From: JADKAV01 sp963818505
GTDB lineage: Bacteria; Actinomycetota; Actinomycetes; S36-B12; UBA10799
Length of the DNA: 64,000 nt
Reading direction: 5' to 3'
NCBI GenBank assembly: GCA_963818505.1
Contig: CAWFSJ010000001.1
Span: 992,001-1,056,000, forward strand
Below, one piece after another: positions 17,068 through 25,914 of the stretch. The stretch's first letter is position 1, and each line of letters opens with the position of its first letter. Below the pieces are notes generated by a model. That model was not told the DNA's origin. It saw only the letters and a list, made by a program, of their open reading frames with translations, and did no database searches. Made by a program: the position numbers and the translations under genes.

Positions 17068-19110
17068 CTATGCGACGGGTGCGGTGGTGGAGGCGGAACT
17101 GTCTGAGATCCCCCACTGGTTCAGTTGGCGCTGCAGTGCCTCACTGGCGCGCTGCAACTGCTCGGCCTGCACACGGTCGGTGGCCCATTCGAGCTCACGA
17201 GCGCGCAGAGCGCGCTCGATCGCCAGCATCGTCTCGGGGTCAGTCGGCAGATCGAAGGCCAGGGAGGTGAACCCCGCCAGATCCGCCCGGTAGTCGTGCC
17301 CGCGAGCAACGAAGACGCCTGGGACGACGTCGGTGCTGTTCTTCAGATCAACCCCGATGTTCATGAAGGTCCCCACCGGTCGCCAACGGATACCGCGCGG
17401 GATGCCTGGTTCACGGGGCTCCTGCAGCCACGCAGGGACGTCCACCGCCACCTCCGGGCTGAATTTCACAATTGGGTCTTCGTGGTGGCTCACCAGGAAG
17501 ATCCTGGCGTCGGCGCGGACCTGCGCGGGAAGAGCCTCGAACTCCTCCATGCTGGCCACTTCGACCACTTGGCTGTCAGGATCCCGGCGCTGCGGGTCGG
17601 TCCGCCAGCGAGAGGCCCAGCCGCTGCCGGCCGGGGTGCCGATGAACAGTGCACGCTCCACGCCCGCCCGCGCGAAACCGCTCATGCCTTCATGCAGGAA
17701 CGCGTCCTGCATGGTGTGGGCACCCAAGGATTCCCCGAAGACAACAAGTTTCGGACGCTTCTGCTCGGGGATCGCCCGAAGTCGCCACGTCAAGGCATGC
17801 AACATCGCGCGGTTCTGCTCCCGGCCCATGGAGACCCGGTCCAAGGCGATGAAGGACGGTCGCAGCGAGTACTGCAGTGCGAAGGTCGCGCAGTCGCCAC
17901 CGGTCAGGTACTCCAGCGACTCCATCATCGCGTAGTTCAGGTACCCGGTGCCGGTGGGCGAACAGAAGCACAAGACCTTGCGCTCGAACGCCCCGAGATC
18001 CTCGAGTTCACGCATCAGGATGTCGACCCGCTCGTCGACCAGGCTCGCCGAAGCAAGACCGACGAATGCCCGGATGGGATCAATCGCCGGTTTGCCCGTG
18101 ACCTCTGTGATCTCCGCGGCCGGCAGAGCCATATTGACGACACGACGGCCTTCACGGCTCAACGTGTCGAATGGGACCTGCGAGCCCGGGCCACCGGACA
18201 CGGTCATCATCGTGGGCTGCTTGTTGTACGCCGCCTCAATGGCTGCACCACCGGCGTCGGCCTGCCTGTTGACGTACTCGAGGCCCACCGTCGCGGCCAC
18301 TGACACCGCGCCGAGGGTGGCGGCGTGGCCGATCAGGTTCGCAAACGGCGCAAGCGCAGGCGCCGCCCTGCGGATGCCATGGGCGATGCCCTCAGCAGCC
18401 AATGACTCCACGAACGCGGCTCCCTGCAGCCCAGCGCTCACGCCCGCACCGAACAGCAGGGATCGGCTCAGTGGTGGGACCTTCTCGTACTTCGCGGCCT
18501 GGCGTTCCTCGTAGGCAGCCGCCTGCGAGGACAGCGGCAACGGGTCAGTCGGGGGCGGGAGCAAGTCGCGCTTGGCGTCGCGACGATTGCGCGCCGTGAG
18601 CCCCACAGCGGCAGCAGTCGCCAGGGTCAGTGTCGCGGGACCGACGAAGCGCCGGAAGCTGCGTCCGGTGCGCGCCTCGAGCATCTCAGCTGCGCCCAGC
18701 GTCCCTGCCGCGAGCAGCCCGGTGACGCCGGTGAGTGCGGTGATCCACGCGCCACTTCGCAGAGCCGCGCGCTTGACCGGCTCGCCCGGCCGACGCGGGA
18801 GTAGCCGCCAGATCGCAACCCCACCGGCCGCAGCACCGGCGTGTGCGATCGCGTGCGTCGTCGCTGCGGCACCGGGTCGCTGCATACGCTCATGGCCGAC
18901 GACTGCCGTGGCAAGTCCTTCGACAGCCGCCCCCGTCGTTGCGACCAGGCCGTAGTTGACCGCGCTAGTCAGCCCGGTGAGGATCGCCTGATCCCCAACG
19001 CTGCGGGGCAGCAGTCCGGGCTGATACGACATGCCGATACTGGCCATCGAAGCCATAGTTGCCACGCGCGACGTAAGGCTGATCTCGGGCACATCCACCA
19101 TGTTCGTCAT
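17068..19110 (-). CDS. membrane alpha/beta-hydrolase (Abhydrolase_9 family)
   Basis: 680 residues. The N-terminal third is hydrophobic, with several membrane segments and Ala/Gly-rich loops (Abhydrolase_9_N-like). The C-terminal part is the catalytic domain, with the elbow VVFGESLGAHTMQDAF, an Asp/His region in FLVSHHEDPIVKF, and a last segment GVFVARGHDYRADL. This uncharacterised family is typical of actinobacteria and probably acts on envelope lipids or peptides. The ATG at 19110 has AAGG just upstream; a second in-frame ATG follows at 19101. The 5' ends of this gene and the adenosyltransferase gene are divergent and 20 bases apart. Confidence 0.78.
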   Translation of the reverse strand: MTNMVDVPEISLTSRVATMASMASIGMSYQPGLLPRSVGDQAILTGLTSAVNYGLVATTGAAVEGLATAVVGHERMQRPGAAATTHAIAHAGAAAGGVAIWRLLPRRPGEPVKRAALRSGAWITALTGVTGLLAAGTLGAAEMLEARTGRSFRRFVGPATLTLATAAAVGLTARNRRDAKRDLLPPPTDPLPLSSQAAAYEERQAAKYEKVPPLSRSLLFGAGVSAGLQGAAFVESLAAEGIAHGIRRAAPALAPFANLIGHAATLGAVSVAATVGLEYVNRQADAGGAAIEAAYNKQPTMMTVSGGPGSQVPFDTLSREGRRVVNMALPAAEITEVTGKPAIDPIRAFVGLASASLVDERVDILMRELEDLGAFERKVLCFCSPTGTGYLNYAMMESLEYLTGGDCATFALQYSLRPSFIALDRVSMGREQNRAMLHALTWRLRAIPEQKRPKLVVFGESLGAHTMQDAFLHEGMSGFARAGVERALFIGTPAGSGWASRWRTDPQRRDPDSQVVEVASMEEFEALPAQVRADARIFLVSHHEDPIVKFSPEVAVDVPAWLQEPREPGIPRGIRWRPVGTFMNIGVDLKNSTDVVPGVFVARGHDYRADLAGFTSLAFDLPTDPETMLAIERALRARELEWATDRVQAEQLQRASEALQRQLNQWGISDSSASTTAPVA

Positions 19111-19117
19111 TCTGCCT

Positions 19118-19123
19118 TAGGGT
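19118..19123 (+). promoter_or_regulatory. -10 element of the adenosyltransferase gene
   Basis: TAGGGT seven bases upstream of the ATG at 19131, giving a transcript that would start at or next to the initiation codon. Confidence 0.55.
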
Positions 19124-19130
19124 CGAAAGC

Positions 19131-19694
19131 ATGGTGAACCTGACGCGTATCTACACCCGTACCGGCGACGACGGGACCACCGCGCTGGGCGATTTCAGCC
19201 GGACTTCCAAGACTGACCCTCGACTTGAGGCTTACGCCGACGTCGATGAGGCGAACAGCGCCATCGGGGTGGTGCTGGCGGTTGGGGAACCTGCCGCGGA
19301 ACTGGTCGAGGTCCTGGCGCGCGTCCAGAACGAATTGTTCGATGTGGGCGCGGATCTGTGCACCCCCTTGGGCGGGGATGGGCCTGCTTTGCGCGTCACC
19401 CAGGACTACATCGACCGGCTCGAAGTGGACTGCGACCGGTTCAACACCGATCTACCAGCGCTGCGCTCGTTCATTCTGCCCGGGGGGACGAAGGCCTCGG
19501 CATTGCTGCATGTCGCACGGACCGTGACACGCCGTGCCGAGCGGGCCACCTGGTTGGCCATTGGCGAGCACTCGGACTCGATGAACCCCTTGACGACCCA
19601 CTACCTGAACCGGTTGTCGGACCTGCTGTTCATCTTGTCCCGGGTCGCCAACCCTGGCGGCGACGTGTTGTGGGTACCGGGCGGGGATCGGTAG
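19131..19694 (+). CDS. pduO: PduO-type cob(I)alamin adenosyltransferase
   Basis: Converts cob(I)alamin and ATP to adenosylcobalamin. 187 residues with the ATP-binding N-terminal loop IYTRTGDDGTTAL (the usual GDGGTT has Asp for the second Gly), the Asp in DVDEANSAIG, RRAERATWL near 140 and the C-terminal NRLSDLLFILSR. Adenosylcobalamin feeds mutases such as methylmalonyl-CoA and ethylmalonyl-CoA mutase, which would fit Ccr elsewhere in the window. Its place between the atp operon and murA is conserved in other actinobacteria. Confidence 0.93.
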   Translation: MVNLTRIYTRTGDDGTTALGDFSRTSKTDPRLEAYADVDEANSAIGVVLAVGEPAAELVEVLARVQNELFDVGADLCTPLGGDGPALRVTQDYIDRLEVDCDRFNTDLPALRSFILPGGTKASALLHVARTVTRRAERATWLAIGEHSDSMNPLTTHYLNRLSDLLFILSRVANPGGDVLWVPGGDR

Positions 19695-19732
19695 GCAGGT
19701 CGGCCTTGCCAGTTGAGCCCTTGCTGGTTTCA

Positions 19733-19747
19733 GGCAACCTGGTTGCC
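19733..19747. terminator. possible weak hairpin between convergent genes
   Basis: GGCAACC and GGTTGCC form a 7-bp inverted repeat with almost no loop between the convergent adenosyltransferase and atpC genes. There is no U tract, so factor-independent termination is doubtful. Confidence 0.25.
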
Positions 19748-19796
19748 GGTTCCCGACATTGCGCACCGGCGATGCCCGGCCCAAGTGCCGAAAACC

Positions 19797-20174
19797 TCAG
19801 TGCCGCGGACCCACAGCCACCTGCAGGCGGCCCTCCTGCTTGCGCACCTCGGACTCTGTGCCCTTCTTGCGGGCCTCTTCGAGTTCCGTCTCCGCCTGCC
19901 GGACATCGATCTCCGAGGCAAGTTCCAGCCACTCGGCCAGGATGATCACCCTGTCGCTGTCCACTGTGGCGAAACCCTCGTGGATGTACGCACGAACGTC
20001 ATCACCCTCGACGGGGCGGATGAGGATGGGCCCGTCGGCCAGCATGCCCATCAACGGCGAGTGCCCGGGCATGATGCCGGTCTCCCCGTCAAGGGTCCGT
20101 AGGACCACCAGCTTGGCCTCGCCCTCCCAGACGTTGCGCCGCGTGGACACCATGGCCACGTTGAGGGTCGCCAT
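19797..20174 (-). CDS. atpC: ATP synthase F1 subunit epsilon
   Basis: 125 residues: an N-terminal beta sandwich (about 1-85, with GETGIMPGHSPLMGML) and a C-terminal two-helix region (EIDVRQAETELEEARKKG). It links the gamma stalk to catalysis and restrains ATP hydrolysis. ATG at 20174 is chosen over an upstream frame extension that would overlap atpD. It starts two bases after the atpD stop, and is the last gene of the atp operon. Confidence 0.93.
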   Translation of the reverse strand: MATLNVAMVSTRRNVWEGEAKLVVLRTLDGETGIMPGHSPLMGMLADGPILIRPVEGDDVRAYIHEGFATVDSDRVIILAEWLELASEIDVRQAETELEEARKKGTESEVRKQEGRLQVAVGPRH

Positions 20175-20176
20175 GA

Positions 20177-21622
20177 CTACTTGGCCAGCTTCGCCGCGTT
20201 GCGCTCGACGTCCTCGATGCCACCGCACATGAAGAACGCCTGCTCGGGGATGTGGTCGTACTCACCATCAGCCAACGACTTGAATGACGCGATGGTCTCC
20301 TCGACCGGGACGAACGATCCGGGCTGGCCGGTGAAGGCCTCGGCCACGAACATGTTCTGGCTCAGGAACCGCTGAATGCGACGGGCCCGGTTGACGAGGA
20401 TCTTGTCCTCTTCGGAGAGCTCGTCGATACCAAGGATCGCAATGATGTCCTGCAAGTCCTTGTACCTCTGAAGGATCTCCTTGACGCGGGCCGCCACGGC
20501 GTAGTGCTCGTCGCCGATGTAGCGGGGGTCGAGGATCCGCGACGTCGAGTCCAGCGGGTCAACGGCCGGGTAGATGCCCAGCTCCGAGATCGGCCGCGAC
20601 AGGGTCGTGGTCGCATCGAGGTGCGCGAACGTCGTGGCCGGCGCCGGGTCGGTCAGGTCGTCAGCAGGCACGTAGATGGCCTGTAGCGAGGTGATCGAGT
20701 GGCCGCGGGTGGACGTGATCCGCTCCTGCAGCTGGCCCATCTCGTCGGCCAGAGTCGGCTGGTAACCCACTGCGGAGGGCATGCGGCCCAGCAGCGTGGA
20801 AACCTCGGAGCCAGCCTGAGTGAACCGGAAGATGTTGTCGATGAACAGCAGCACGTCCTGCTTCTGCACGTCGCGGAAGTACTCGGCCATCGTCAACGCC
20901 GTGAGCGCGACCCGCAGCCGGGTGCCGGGCGGCTCGTCCATCTGGCCGAACACCAGGGCCGTCTTGTTGATGACGCCCGACTCGGTCATTTCCAGGAAGA
21001 GGTCGTTGCCCTCACGGGTGCGCTCCCCCACTCCGGCGAACACCGACACACCCGAGAAGTTCTCGGCCACCCGGTAGATCATCTCCTGGATGAGGACGGT
21101 CTTGCCCACACCGGCACCACCGAACAGACCGATCTTCCCGCCTTTGACATACGGGGTCAGCAGGTCGATGACCTTGATGCCGGTCCAGAACACCTCGGTC
21201 TTGGACTCCAGCTGGTCGAAGCTCGGAGCCTGCGCGTGGATGCCGCGGCGCTCAGTGATCTGCAGCGACGACTCCTCGACATCCAGCGGCTTGCCAAGGG
21301 TGTTCCAGACGTGGCCGAGGGTGGCGTCGCCCACGGGCACCGTGATCGCGTCGCCGGTGTCGCGGACCTCGGAACCCCGAATCAGTCCGTCGGTGGGCTG
21401 CATCGAGATCGCGCGGACCATGTTGTCGCCGATGTGCTGGGCGACCTCGAGGGTCAGCATGCGGTGCTCGACGTCGCCCTCGCCAGCGTCGAACGTGACG
21501 TCGACATGCAGTGCGTTGTACAACTCGGGCATCTGCTCGGCCGGGAACTCGACGTCGACCACCGGTCCGGTGACGCGGGCGACGCGGCCGACTCCGGCAA
21601 TCGTGTCTGGTGTCGCGGTCAT
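20177..21622 (-). CDS. atpD: ATP synthase F1 subunit beta
   Basis: 481 residues, the catalytic subunit. Walker A is GGAGVGKTV near residue 160, the catalytic Glu lies in AGVGERTREGND, Walker B is VLLFIDNIFRF, and the DELSEED region reads GIDELSEEDKI exactly as in canonical enzymes. Located between atpG and atpC with a five-base gap to atpG. Confidence 0.98.
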   Translation of the reverse strand: MTATPDTIAGVGRVARVTGPVVDVEFPAEQMPELYNALHVDVTFDAGEGDVEHRMLTLEVAQHIGDNMVRAISMQPTDGLIRGSEVRDTGDAITVPVGDATLGHVWNTLGKPLDVEESSLQITERRGIHAQAPSFDQLESKTEVFWTGIKVIDLLTPYVKGGKIGLFGGAGVGKTVLIQEMIYRVAENFSGVSVFAGVGERTREGNDLFLEMTESGVINKTALVFGQMDEPPGTRLRVALTALTMAEYFRDVQKQDVLLFIDNIFRFTQAGSEVSTLLGRMPSAVGYQPTLADEMGQLQERITSTRGHSITSLQAIYVPADDLTDPAPATTFAHLDATTTLSRPISELGIYPAVDPLDSTSRILDPRYIGDEHYAVAARVKEILQRYKDLQDIIAILGIDELSEEDKILVNRARRIQRFLSQNMFVAEAFTGQPGSFVPVEETIASFKSLADGEYDHIPEQAFFMCGGIEDVERNAAKLAK

Positions 21623-21627
21623 GTGTT

Positions 21628-22572
21628 TCAGCTCCCTGAGGTTGCGGAGGCCAGCGCGTCGGCACCACCGACGATCTCGCTGATTTCCTGGGTGATCTCG
21701 GCCTGGCGGGCCTGGTTGGCTTGACGGGTAAGGGACTTCATGAGTTCGTCGGCGTTGTCCGTCGCGGACTTCATCGCCCGCTGACGCGCTGCGTGCTCGG
21801 ATGCGGCCGACTGCAGCAGCGCCGCATAGACCAGGTACTCCACGTACTTGGGCAACAACGCATCGAGCACTTCTTCAGGACTGGGCTCGAAGTCGTACAA
21901 GGGCCACACCGGCTTGCCCCCGGCATCGTCGCCGCCTGTGATGTTGGAAGCGGACGTGTCCACGACCTCCTCGACGACCTCCAGGGGAAGGATCCTGACG
22001 ACCTGGACCTCTTGGCGTCCGCGGTTGAAGTAGCGGGTATAGATCAGGTTGATCTCGTCCGCGCCACCGTCCTCGGTCTTCATGAGGAACCGGTCGAGCA
22101 GAGCCTTCGCGATGGGCTTGGCGTCCTCGTACGTCGGGGCGTCAGTGAACCCGGTCCAACTGTCGGCGATCTCGCGCTCACGGAACTTGTAGAAGCCGAG
22201 CCCCTTGCGACCTACGATGAACGGCACCACTTCCATGTTCCGCTCGGTGTGCAACAGCTCGGTGAGTCGCTCGCCCTCTTTGATCGCGTTGACCGAGTAG
22301 GCACCGGCCAGACCACGGTCGGCCGTGACCAGCAGCATGGCGGCGCGCTTCTGGAGCCTCGCCTGAGCGGTCAGAGGGTGGCTGCCCTTGGTGTGCGAAG
22401 CCGCAAGACCGACGGCCTGCAGCAACTCCCGCGCGTACGGCTCGGTGGCCTGTACCTGCTGCTGGGCCTTGACGATGCGCGACGACGCGATCAGTTCCAT
22501 CGCTTTTGTGATCTTCTTGGTCGCCTGGACCGATCGGATCCGGCGACGGAAGATGCGAAGTTGTGCACCCAT
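21628..22572 (-). CDS. atpG: ATP synthase F1 subunit gamma
   Basis: 314 residues, the central rotor shaft. The N-terminal helix MGAQLRIFRRRIRSVQATKK and the C-terminal helix with RQANQARQAEITQEISEIVGG match the family, including the conserved ending that inserts into the alpha3beta3 core. A loop around residues 205-225 (TSASNITGGDDAGGKPV) is longer than in E. coli, as is usual in actinobacteria. It starts three bases after the atpA stop. Confidence 0.97.
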   Translation of the reverse strand: MGAQLRIFRRRIRSVQATKKITKAMELIASSRIVKAQQQVQATEPYARELLQAVGLAASHTKGSHPLTAQARLQKRAAMLLVTADRGLAGAYSVNAIKEGERLTELLHTERNMEVVPFIVGRKGLGFYKFREREIADSWTGFTDAPTYEDAKPIAKALLDRFLMKTEDGGADEINLIYTRYFNRGRQEVQVVRILPLEVVEEVVDTSASNITGGDDAGGKPVWPLYDFEPSPEEVLDALLPKYVEYLVYAALLQSAASEHAARQRAMKSATDNADELMKSLTRQANQARQAEITQEISEIVGGADALASATSGS

Positions 22573-22575
22573 GAC

Positions 22576-24210
22576 TCAGCCGCGCACCTGACGGGTCACC
22601 TGGGCGACCTGAATTTCCTCTTCAGGCAGCGCCTCGACCGGCATGTCCTTGACCAGCAGGTGTCCTTCGCTGGTCATGAACGTCTTCTTGAAGCCGTCGA
22701 CGGCCTTCTCCAGCCCTGTCACGGTGTCGTCTGACAACTCGCCGGTTTCCCGGATCGTGGCCAGCAGACCGCCGTGCTGGGACTCGATGTTCTCGAGCAG
22801 TTCGCTCTCGAAACGCTTGATGTCCTCCAACGGCACGTCGTCGAGCTGACCGGAGGTCCCTGCCCACACCGAGACGACACCGCGCTCGAGGGAGAAGGGC
22901 TGGTACTGCGGCTGCTTGAGCAGCTCGACCAGCCGGGAGCCGCGCTCGAGCTGCGCCTTGGAGGCCTTGTCCAGGTCCGAGCCGAAGGCCGCGAACGCCT
23001 CCAACTCGCGGAACTGCGCCAGGTCCAGCCGCAGACTTCCAGCGACCTTGCGCATCGCCTTGGGCTGCGCGGAACCACCGACACGCGAGACGGAGATGCC
23101 GACGTTGATCGCCGGGCGGACCCCGGAGTTGAACAGGTCGGACTCCAAGAAGCACTGCCCGTCGGTGATCGAGATGACGTTGGTGGGGATGTAGGCGGAG
23201 ACGTCGTTGGCCTTCGTCTCGATGATCGGCAACCCGGTCATCGAACCGGCGCCCATTTCGTCGGAGAGCTTCGCGCAGCGCTCGAGCAACCGCGAGTGCA
23301 GGTAGAACACGTCACCGGGGTACGCCTCGCGGCCCGGCGGCCGGCGCAGGAGCAAGGAGACCGCGCGGTAGGCCTCGGCCTGCTTGGACAGGTCATCGAA
23401 GATGATCAGGACGTGCTGGCCGTTGTACATCCAGTGCTGGCCGATGGCCGAGCCGGTGTAAGGCGCGAGGTACTTGAAGCCGGCCGAGTCCGAGGCGGGG
23501 GCAGCCACGATGGTCGTGTACTGCAGCGCACCGAACTCCTCGAGTGCACCGCGCACGGCGGCGATCGTCGAGCCCTTCTGGCCGATGGCGACGTAGATGC
23601 ACTTGACCTGCTTCTTCGGGTCGCCGGACTCCCAGTTGGACTTCTGGTTGAGGATGGTGTCCAGCGCGATCGCGGTCTTGCCGGTCTGGCGGTCACCGAT
23701 GATCAGCTGGCGCTGCCCGCGGCCGATGGCCGTCATGGCGTCGACTGCCTTCAGCCCGGTCAGCATGGGCTCCTTGACCGGCTGACGCTCGACCACGGTG
23801 GGCGCCTGCAGCTCGAGTGCGCGATCGGTCTCCGCGACGATGTCACCGAGACCGTCGATCGGCTTGCCCAGCGGGTCGACCACACGGCCGAGGAAGCCGT
23901 CGCCGACGGGCACCGACAGGACACGTCCGGTGCGACGCACCGTCTGGCCCTCCTCGATGGCACTGCCGTCTCCGAGAAGCACGACACCGATCTCACGGAC
24001 GTCGAGGTTCAGCGCAAGACCCAGCAGGCCGCCCTCGAACTCAAGTAGCTCGTTGGTCATCGCCGAGTGCAGGCCTTCGACGCGGGCGATGCCGTCACCG
24101 GTCTCCACGACACGGCCGACTTCCTCGCGGGCATTCTCCGGGCTGAACGACGAGACGTTGGCCTCGATCGCAGCGCGGATCTCCTCCGGCGAGATCGAAA
24201 GTTCGGTCAT
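22576..24210 (-). CDS. atpA: ATP synthase F1 subunit alpha
   Basis: 544 residues, the non-catalytic nucleotide-binding subunit. Walker A is GDRQTGKTA near residue 172, the arginine-finger region is GISVSRVGGSAQ, and the C-terminal tail is long and acidic (LPEEEIQVAQVTRQVRG), an extension that in mycobacteria limits ATP hydrolysis. The gap to atpH is 29 bases. Confidence 0.98.
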   Translation of the reverse strand: MTELSISPEEIRAAIEANVSSFSPENAREEVGRVVETGDGIARVEGLHSAMTNELLEFEGGLLGLALNLDVREIGVVLLGDGSAIEEGQTVRRTGRVLSVPVGDGFLGRVVDPLGKPIDGLGDIVAETDRALELQAPTVVERQPVKEPMLTGLKAVDAMTAIGRGQRQLIIGDRQTGKTAIALDTILNQKSNWESGDPKKQVKCIYVAIGQKGSTIAAVRGALEEFGALQYTTIVAAPASDSAGFKYLAPYTGSAIGQHWMYNGQHVLIIFDDLSKQAEAYRAVSLLLRRPPGREAYPGDVFYLHSRLLERCAKLSDEMGAGSMTGLPIIETKANDVSAYIPTNVISITDGQCFLESDLFNSGVRPAINVGISVSRVGGSAQPKAMRKVAGSLRLDLAQFRELEAFAAFGSDLDKASKAQLERGSRLVELLKQPQYQPFSLERGVVSVWAGTSGQLDDVPLEDIKRFESELLENIESQHGGLLATIRETGELSDDTVTGLEKAVDGFKKTFMTSEGHLLVKDMPVEALPEEEIQVAQVTRQVRG

Positions 24211-24239
24211 GATCAGTGCCTCTCGTTGCTAGTTCTTCG

Positions 24240-25058
24240 TCAGTGGGTGAGGCGGCGGCGTGCCGCCTCCAAGCGGGTGGAAAGCGTTGCATCGATCACT
24301 TCATCGCCGACCCGAACCTCCAGGCCACCCACGATGGAGGGATCGACAGTGACATTGAGTTGCACTTCGCGGTTGTGAAGTCGCCCGAGGGCAACGACCA
24401 GCCGCTGCGACTGCTCCTCGGACAAGGCACGGGCGCTGCGGACCTCGGCCACCACGCGCCCGCGGCGGGCAGCGGCCAGAGTGCTCAAGTCCGACACAGC
24501 GGTCTGGACCGGACGTCCGTGAAGTTCGGTTGTGACCGACTGCAGAAGACTGACGGTGATGGGGTCTGCCTTGCCGTCGAGAAGATCCGAGGTGATCGCG
24601 GCCTTGCTGGCCTCGTCCACAGCCGGATTCGTCAAGGCCATCTGCAGGTCGGGGTTGGAGTCGATGATGCGACCGAATCGGAAGATCTCTTCCTCCACCC
24701 GGTCGAGGTGACCCTGCTTCTCCGCTGCCATGAGCAACAGACTCTGCCCGGTCTCATCGAGTGCGTCGACCAGGTCCGCATCGCTGGACCAGCGGTGAGA
24801 GGCAGTCTCGGCGATGAGCGAGAGTGCGGACTGCGAGACCTTGTCGCCAAGCAGTCGCTGCAGAAGAGTCTGCTTCGCGGCCGACTCCAGAGCGCCATCG
24901 GCCAGTGTCTGCCTCAGCGTTCGCTCATGGCCCAGCAGGGAAGCGAAGGACAGCACAGACTGACCATCAGCGGCCAGAGCACCCTCAGCAGCGTCGTCGA
25001 AGCGCGCGTTCACGGCCTCACGAAGTGCTGCCATGGACGTGCGACTGGCCCCGATCAT
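24240..25058 (-). CDS. atpH: ATP synthase F1 subunit delta
   Basis: 272 residues, about 90 longer than the E. coli subunit. The extra length lies in the N-terminal part, as in other actinobacterial delta subunits. The peripheral-stalk OSCP-like C-terminus shows VDPSIVGGLEVRVGDEVID. ATG overlaps the atpF stop by one base (TGATG), the two genes staying separate rather than fused as in mycobacteria. Confidence 0.93.
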   Translation of the reverse strand: MIGASRTSMAALREAVNARFDDAAEGALAADGQSVLSFASLLGHERTLRQTLADGALESAAKQTLLQRLLGDKVSQSALSLIAETASHRWSSDADLVDALDETGQSLLLMAAEKQGHLDRVEEEIFRFGRIIDSNPDLQMALTNPAVDEASKAAITSDLLDGKADPITVSLLQSVTTELHGRPVQTAVSDLSTLAAARRGRVVAEVRSARALSEEQSQRLVVALGRLHNREVQLNVTVDPSIVGGLEVRVGDEVIDATLSTRLEAARRRLTH

Positions 25059-25606
25059 CAGTTCTGCCCGCCGTTCGGACTTGCCTGCTCGAGTTCGGCG
25101 ATGAACCGGTCGACGACCGACGCGGCGCGTGCATCATCAGTCAACGACTCACCGACGATACGTCCGGCCAGATCAGTCGCGACCCCACCCATGGACCTGC
25201 GCAGGTCCGCAAGGGCCTTGGCCTTCTCGGCCTCGATCTGTGCAGTCGCGTTGGCGGCGATCTGAGCTGCCTGAGCTTCGGCCGCCTTGCGGGACTCCTC
25301 CATCACAGAGGCGCGCTCGGCCTCAGCCTGCTGGCGGATCTCTGCAACTTCGGCCCGGGCCGCGGCCATCTGCTCCTGGTACTGCTCAAGCGTGCGCTGG
25401 GCCTCGGCCTGCGCCTGCTCGGCACGCTTGATGCCGCCTTCGATCACGTCGGCACGCTCCTCGAGCGTCTCCTTGATCTTGGGCAGGGCGACCTTGGCCA
25501 GCACCCCGAACACGATGAAGAACGCCACCAACCCGATGACGAACTCGAACATCGGGATGCGCAGCACGTTGCTTCCGCCTTCTTCGGCAGCAAGCATCCA
25601 CGTCAT
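25058..25606 (-). CDS. atpF: ATP synthase Fo subunit b
   Basis: 182 residues: one N-terminal membrane helix (about 19-40, FEFVIGLVAFFIVFGVLAKV) followed by a long charged coiled coil rich in Ala, Glu and Arg that forms the peripheral stator stalk. It is followed directly by atpH with a one-base overlap, and preceded by atpE with a 12-base gap. Confidence 0.95.
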   Translation of the reverse strand: MTWMLAAEEGGSNVLRIPMFEFVIGLVAFFIVFGVLAKVALPKIKETLEERADVIEGGIKRAEQAQAEAQRTLEQYQEQMAAARAEVAEIRQQAEAERASVMEESRKAAEAQAAQIAANATAQIEAEKAKALADLRRSMGGVATDLAGRIVGESLTDDARAASVVDRFIAELEQASPNGGQN

Positions 25607-25618
25607 GGCGAATGTTCC

Positions 25619-25855
25619 TTATGCGCCGAAGACGAACGGGGCGACGAAGCCCAGCAGCGCCAGCGCCTCAGCCAGGGCGAACCCGAGCAGCATGTTCTGA
25701 CGGATCACGCCGTAGGCCTCTGGCTGGCGAGCGATCGCCTGTACACCGTTACCGAAGATGATTCCGATACCGATGCCGGGGCCGATGGCGGCCAGACCGT
25801 ACCCGATACTTCCCAGTGAGCCGCTGATCGATACGTCGGCAATCAGATCCAGCAT
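25619..25855 (-). CDS. atpE: ATP synthase Fo subunit c
   Basis: 78 residues forming the two-helix hairpin of the rotor ring. Helix 1 is Gly-rich (GPGIGIGIIFGNG), the polar loop is ARQPEA, and helix 2 carries the ion-binding Glu in GFALAEALALLGF. The Glu is followed by Ala and no Na-site Gln/Ser pattern is present, so the ring should be proton-driven. ATG at 25855 is used: the frame is open upstream into atpB, but the protein is complete from here. Confidence 0.96.
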   Translation of the reverse strand: MLDLIADVSISGSLGSIGYGLAAIGPGIGIGIIFGNGVQAIARQPEAYGVIRQNMLLGFALAEALALLGFVAPFVFGA

Positions 25856-25914
25856 GTCGGTTCCTTCTCCTTCTCGGACCCCCTGTTGGGGGTACGTCTC
25901 ATGTTGCGTTGCGG

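Noticed and set aside
19733..19747. GGCAACC-T-GGTTGCC as a strong terminator
   Set aside because: Loop too short and no U tract; kept only as a low-confidence feature.
22774..24048. 424-codon frame antisense to atpA
   Set aside because: atpA is unambiguous on the other strand; the antisense product resembles nothing known.
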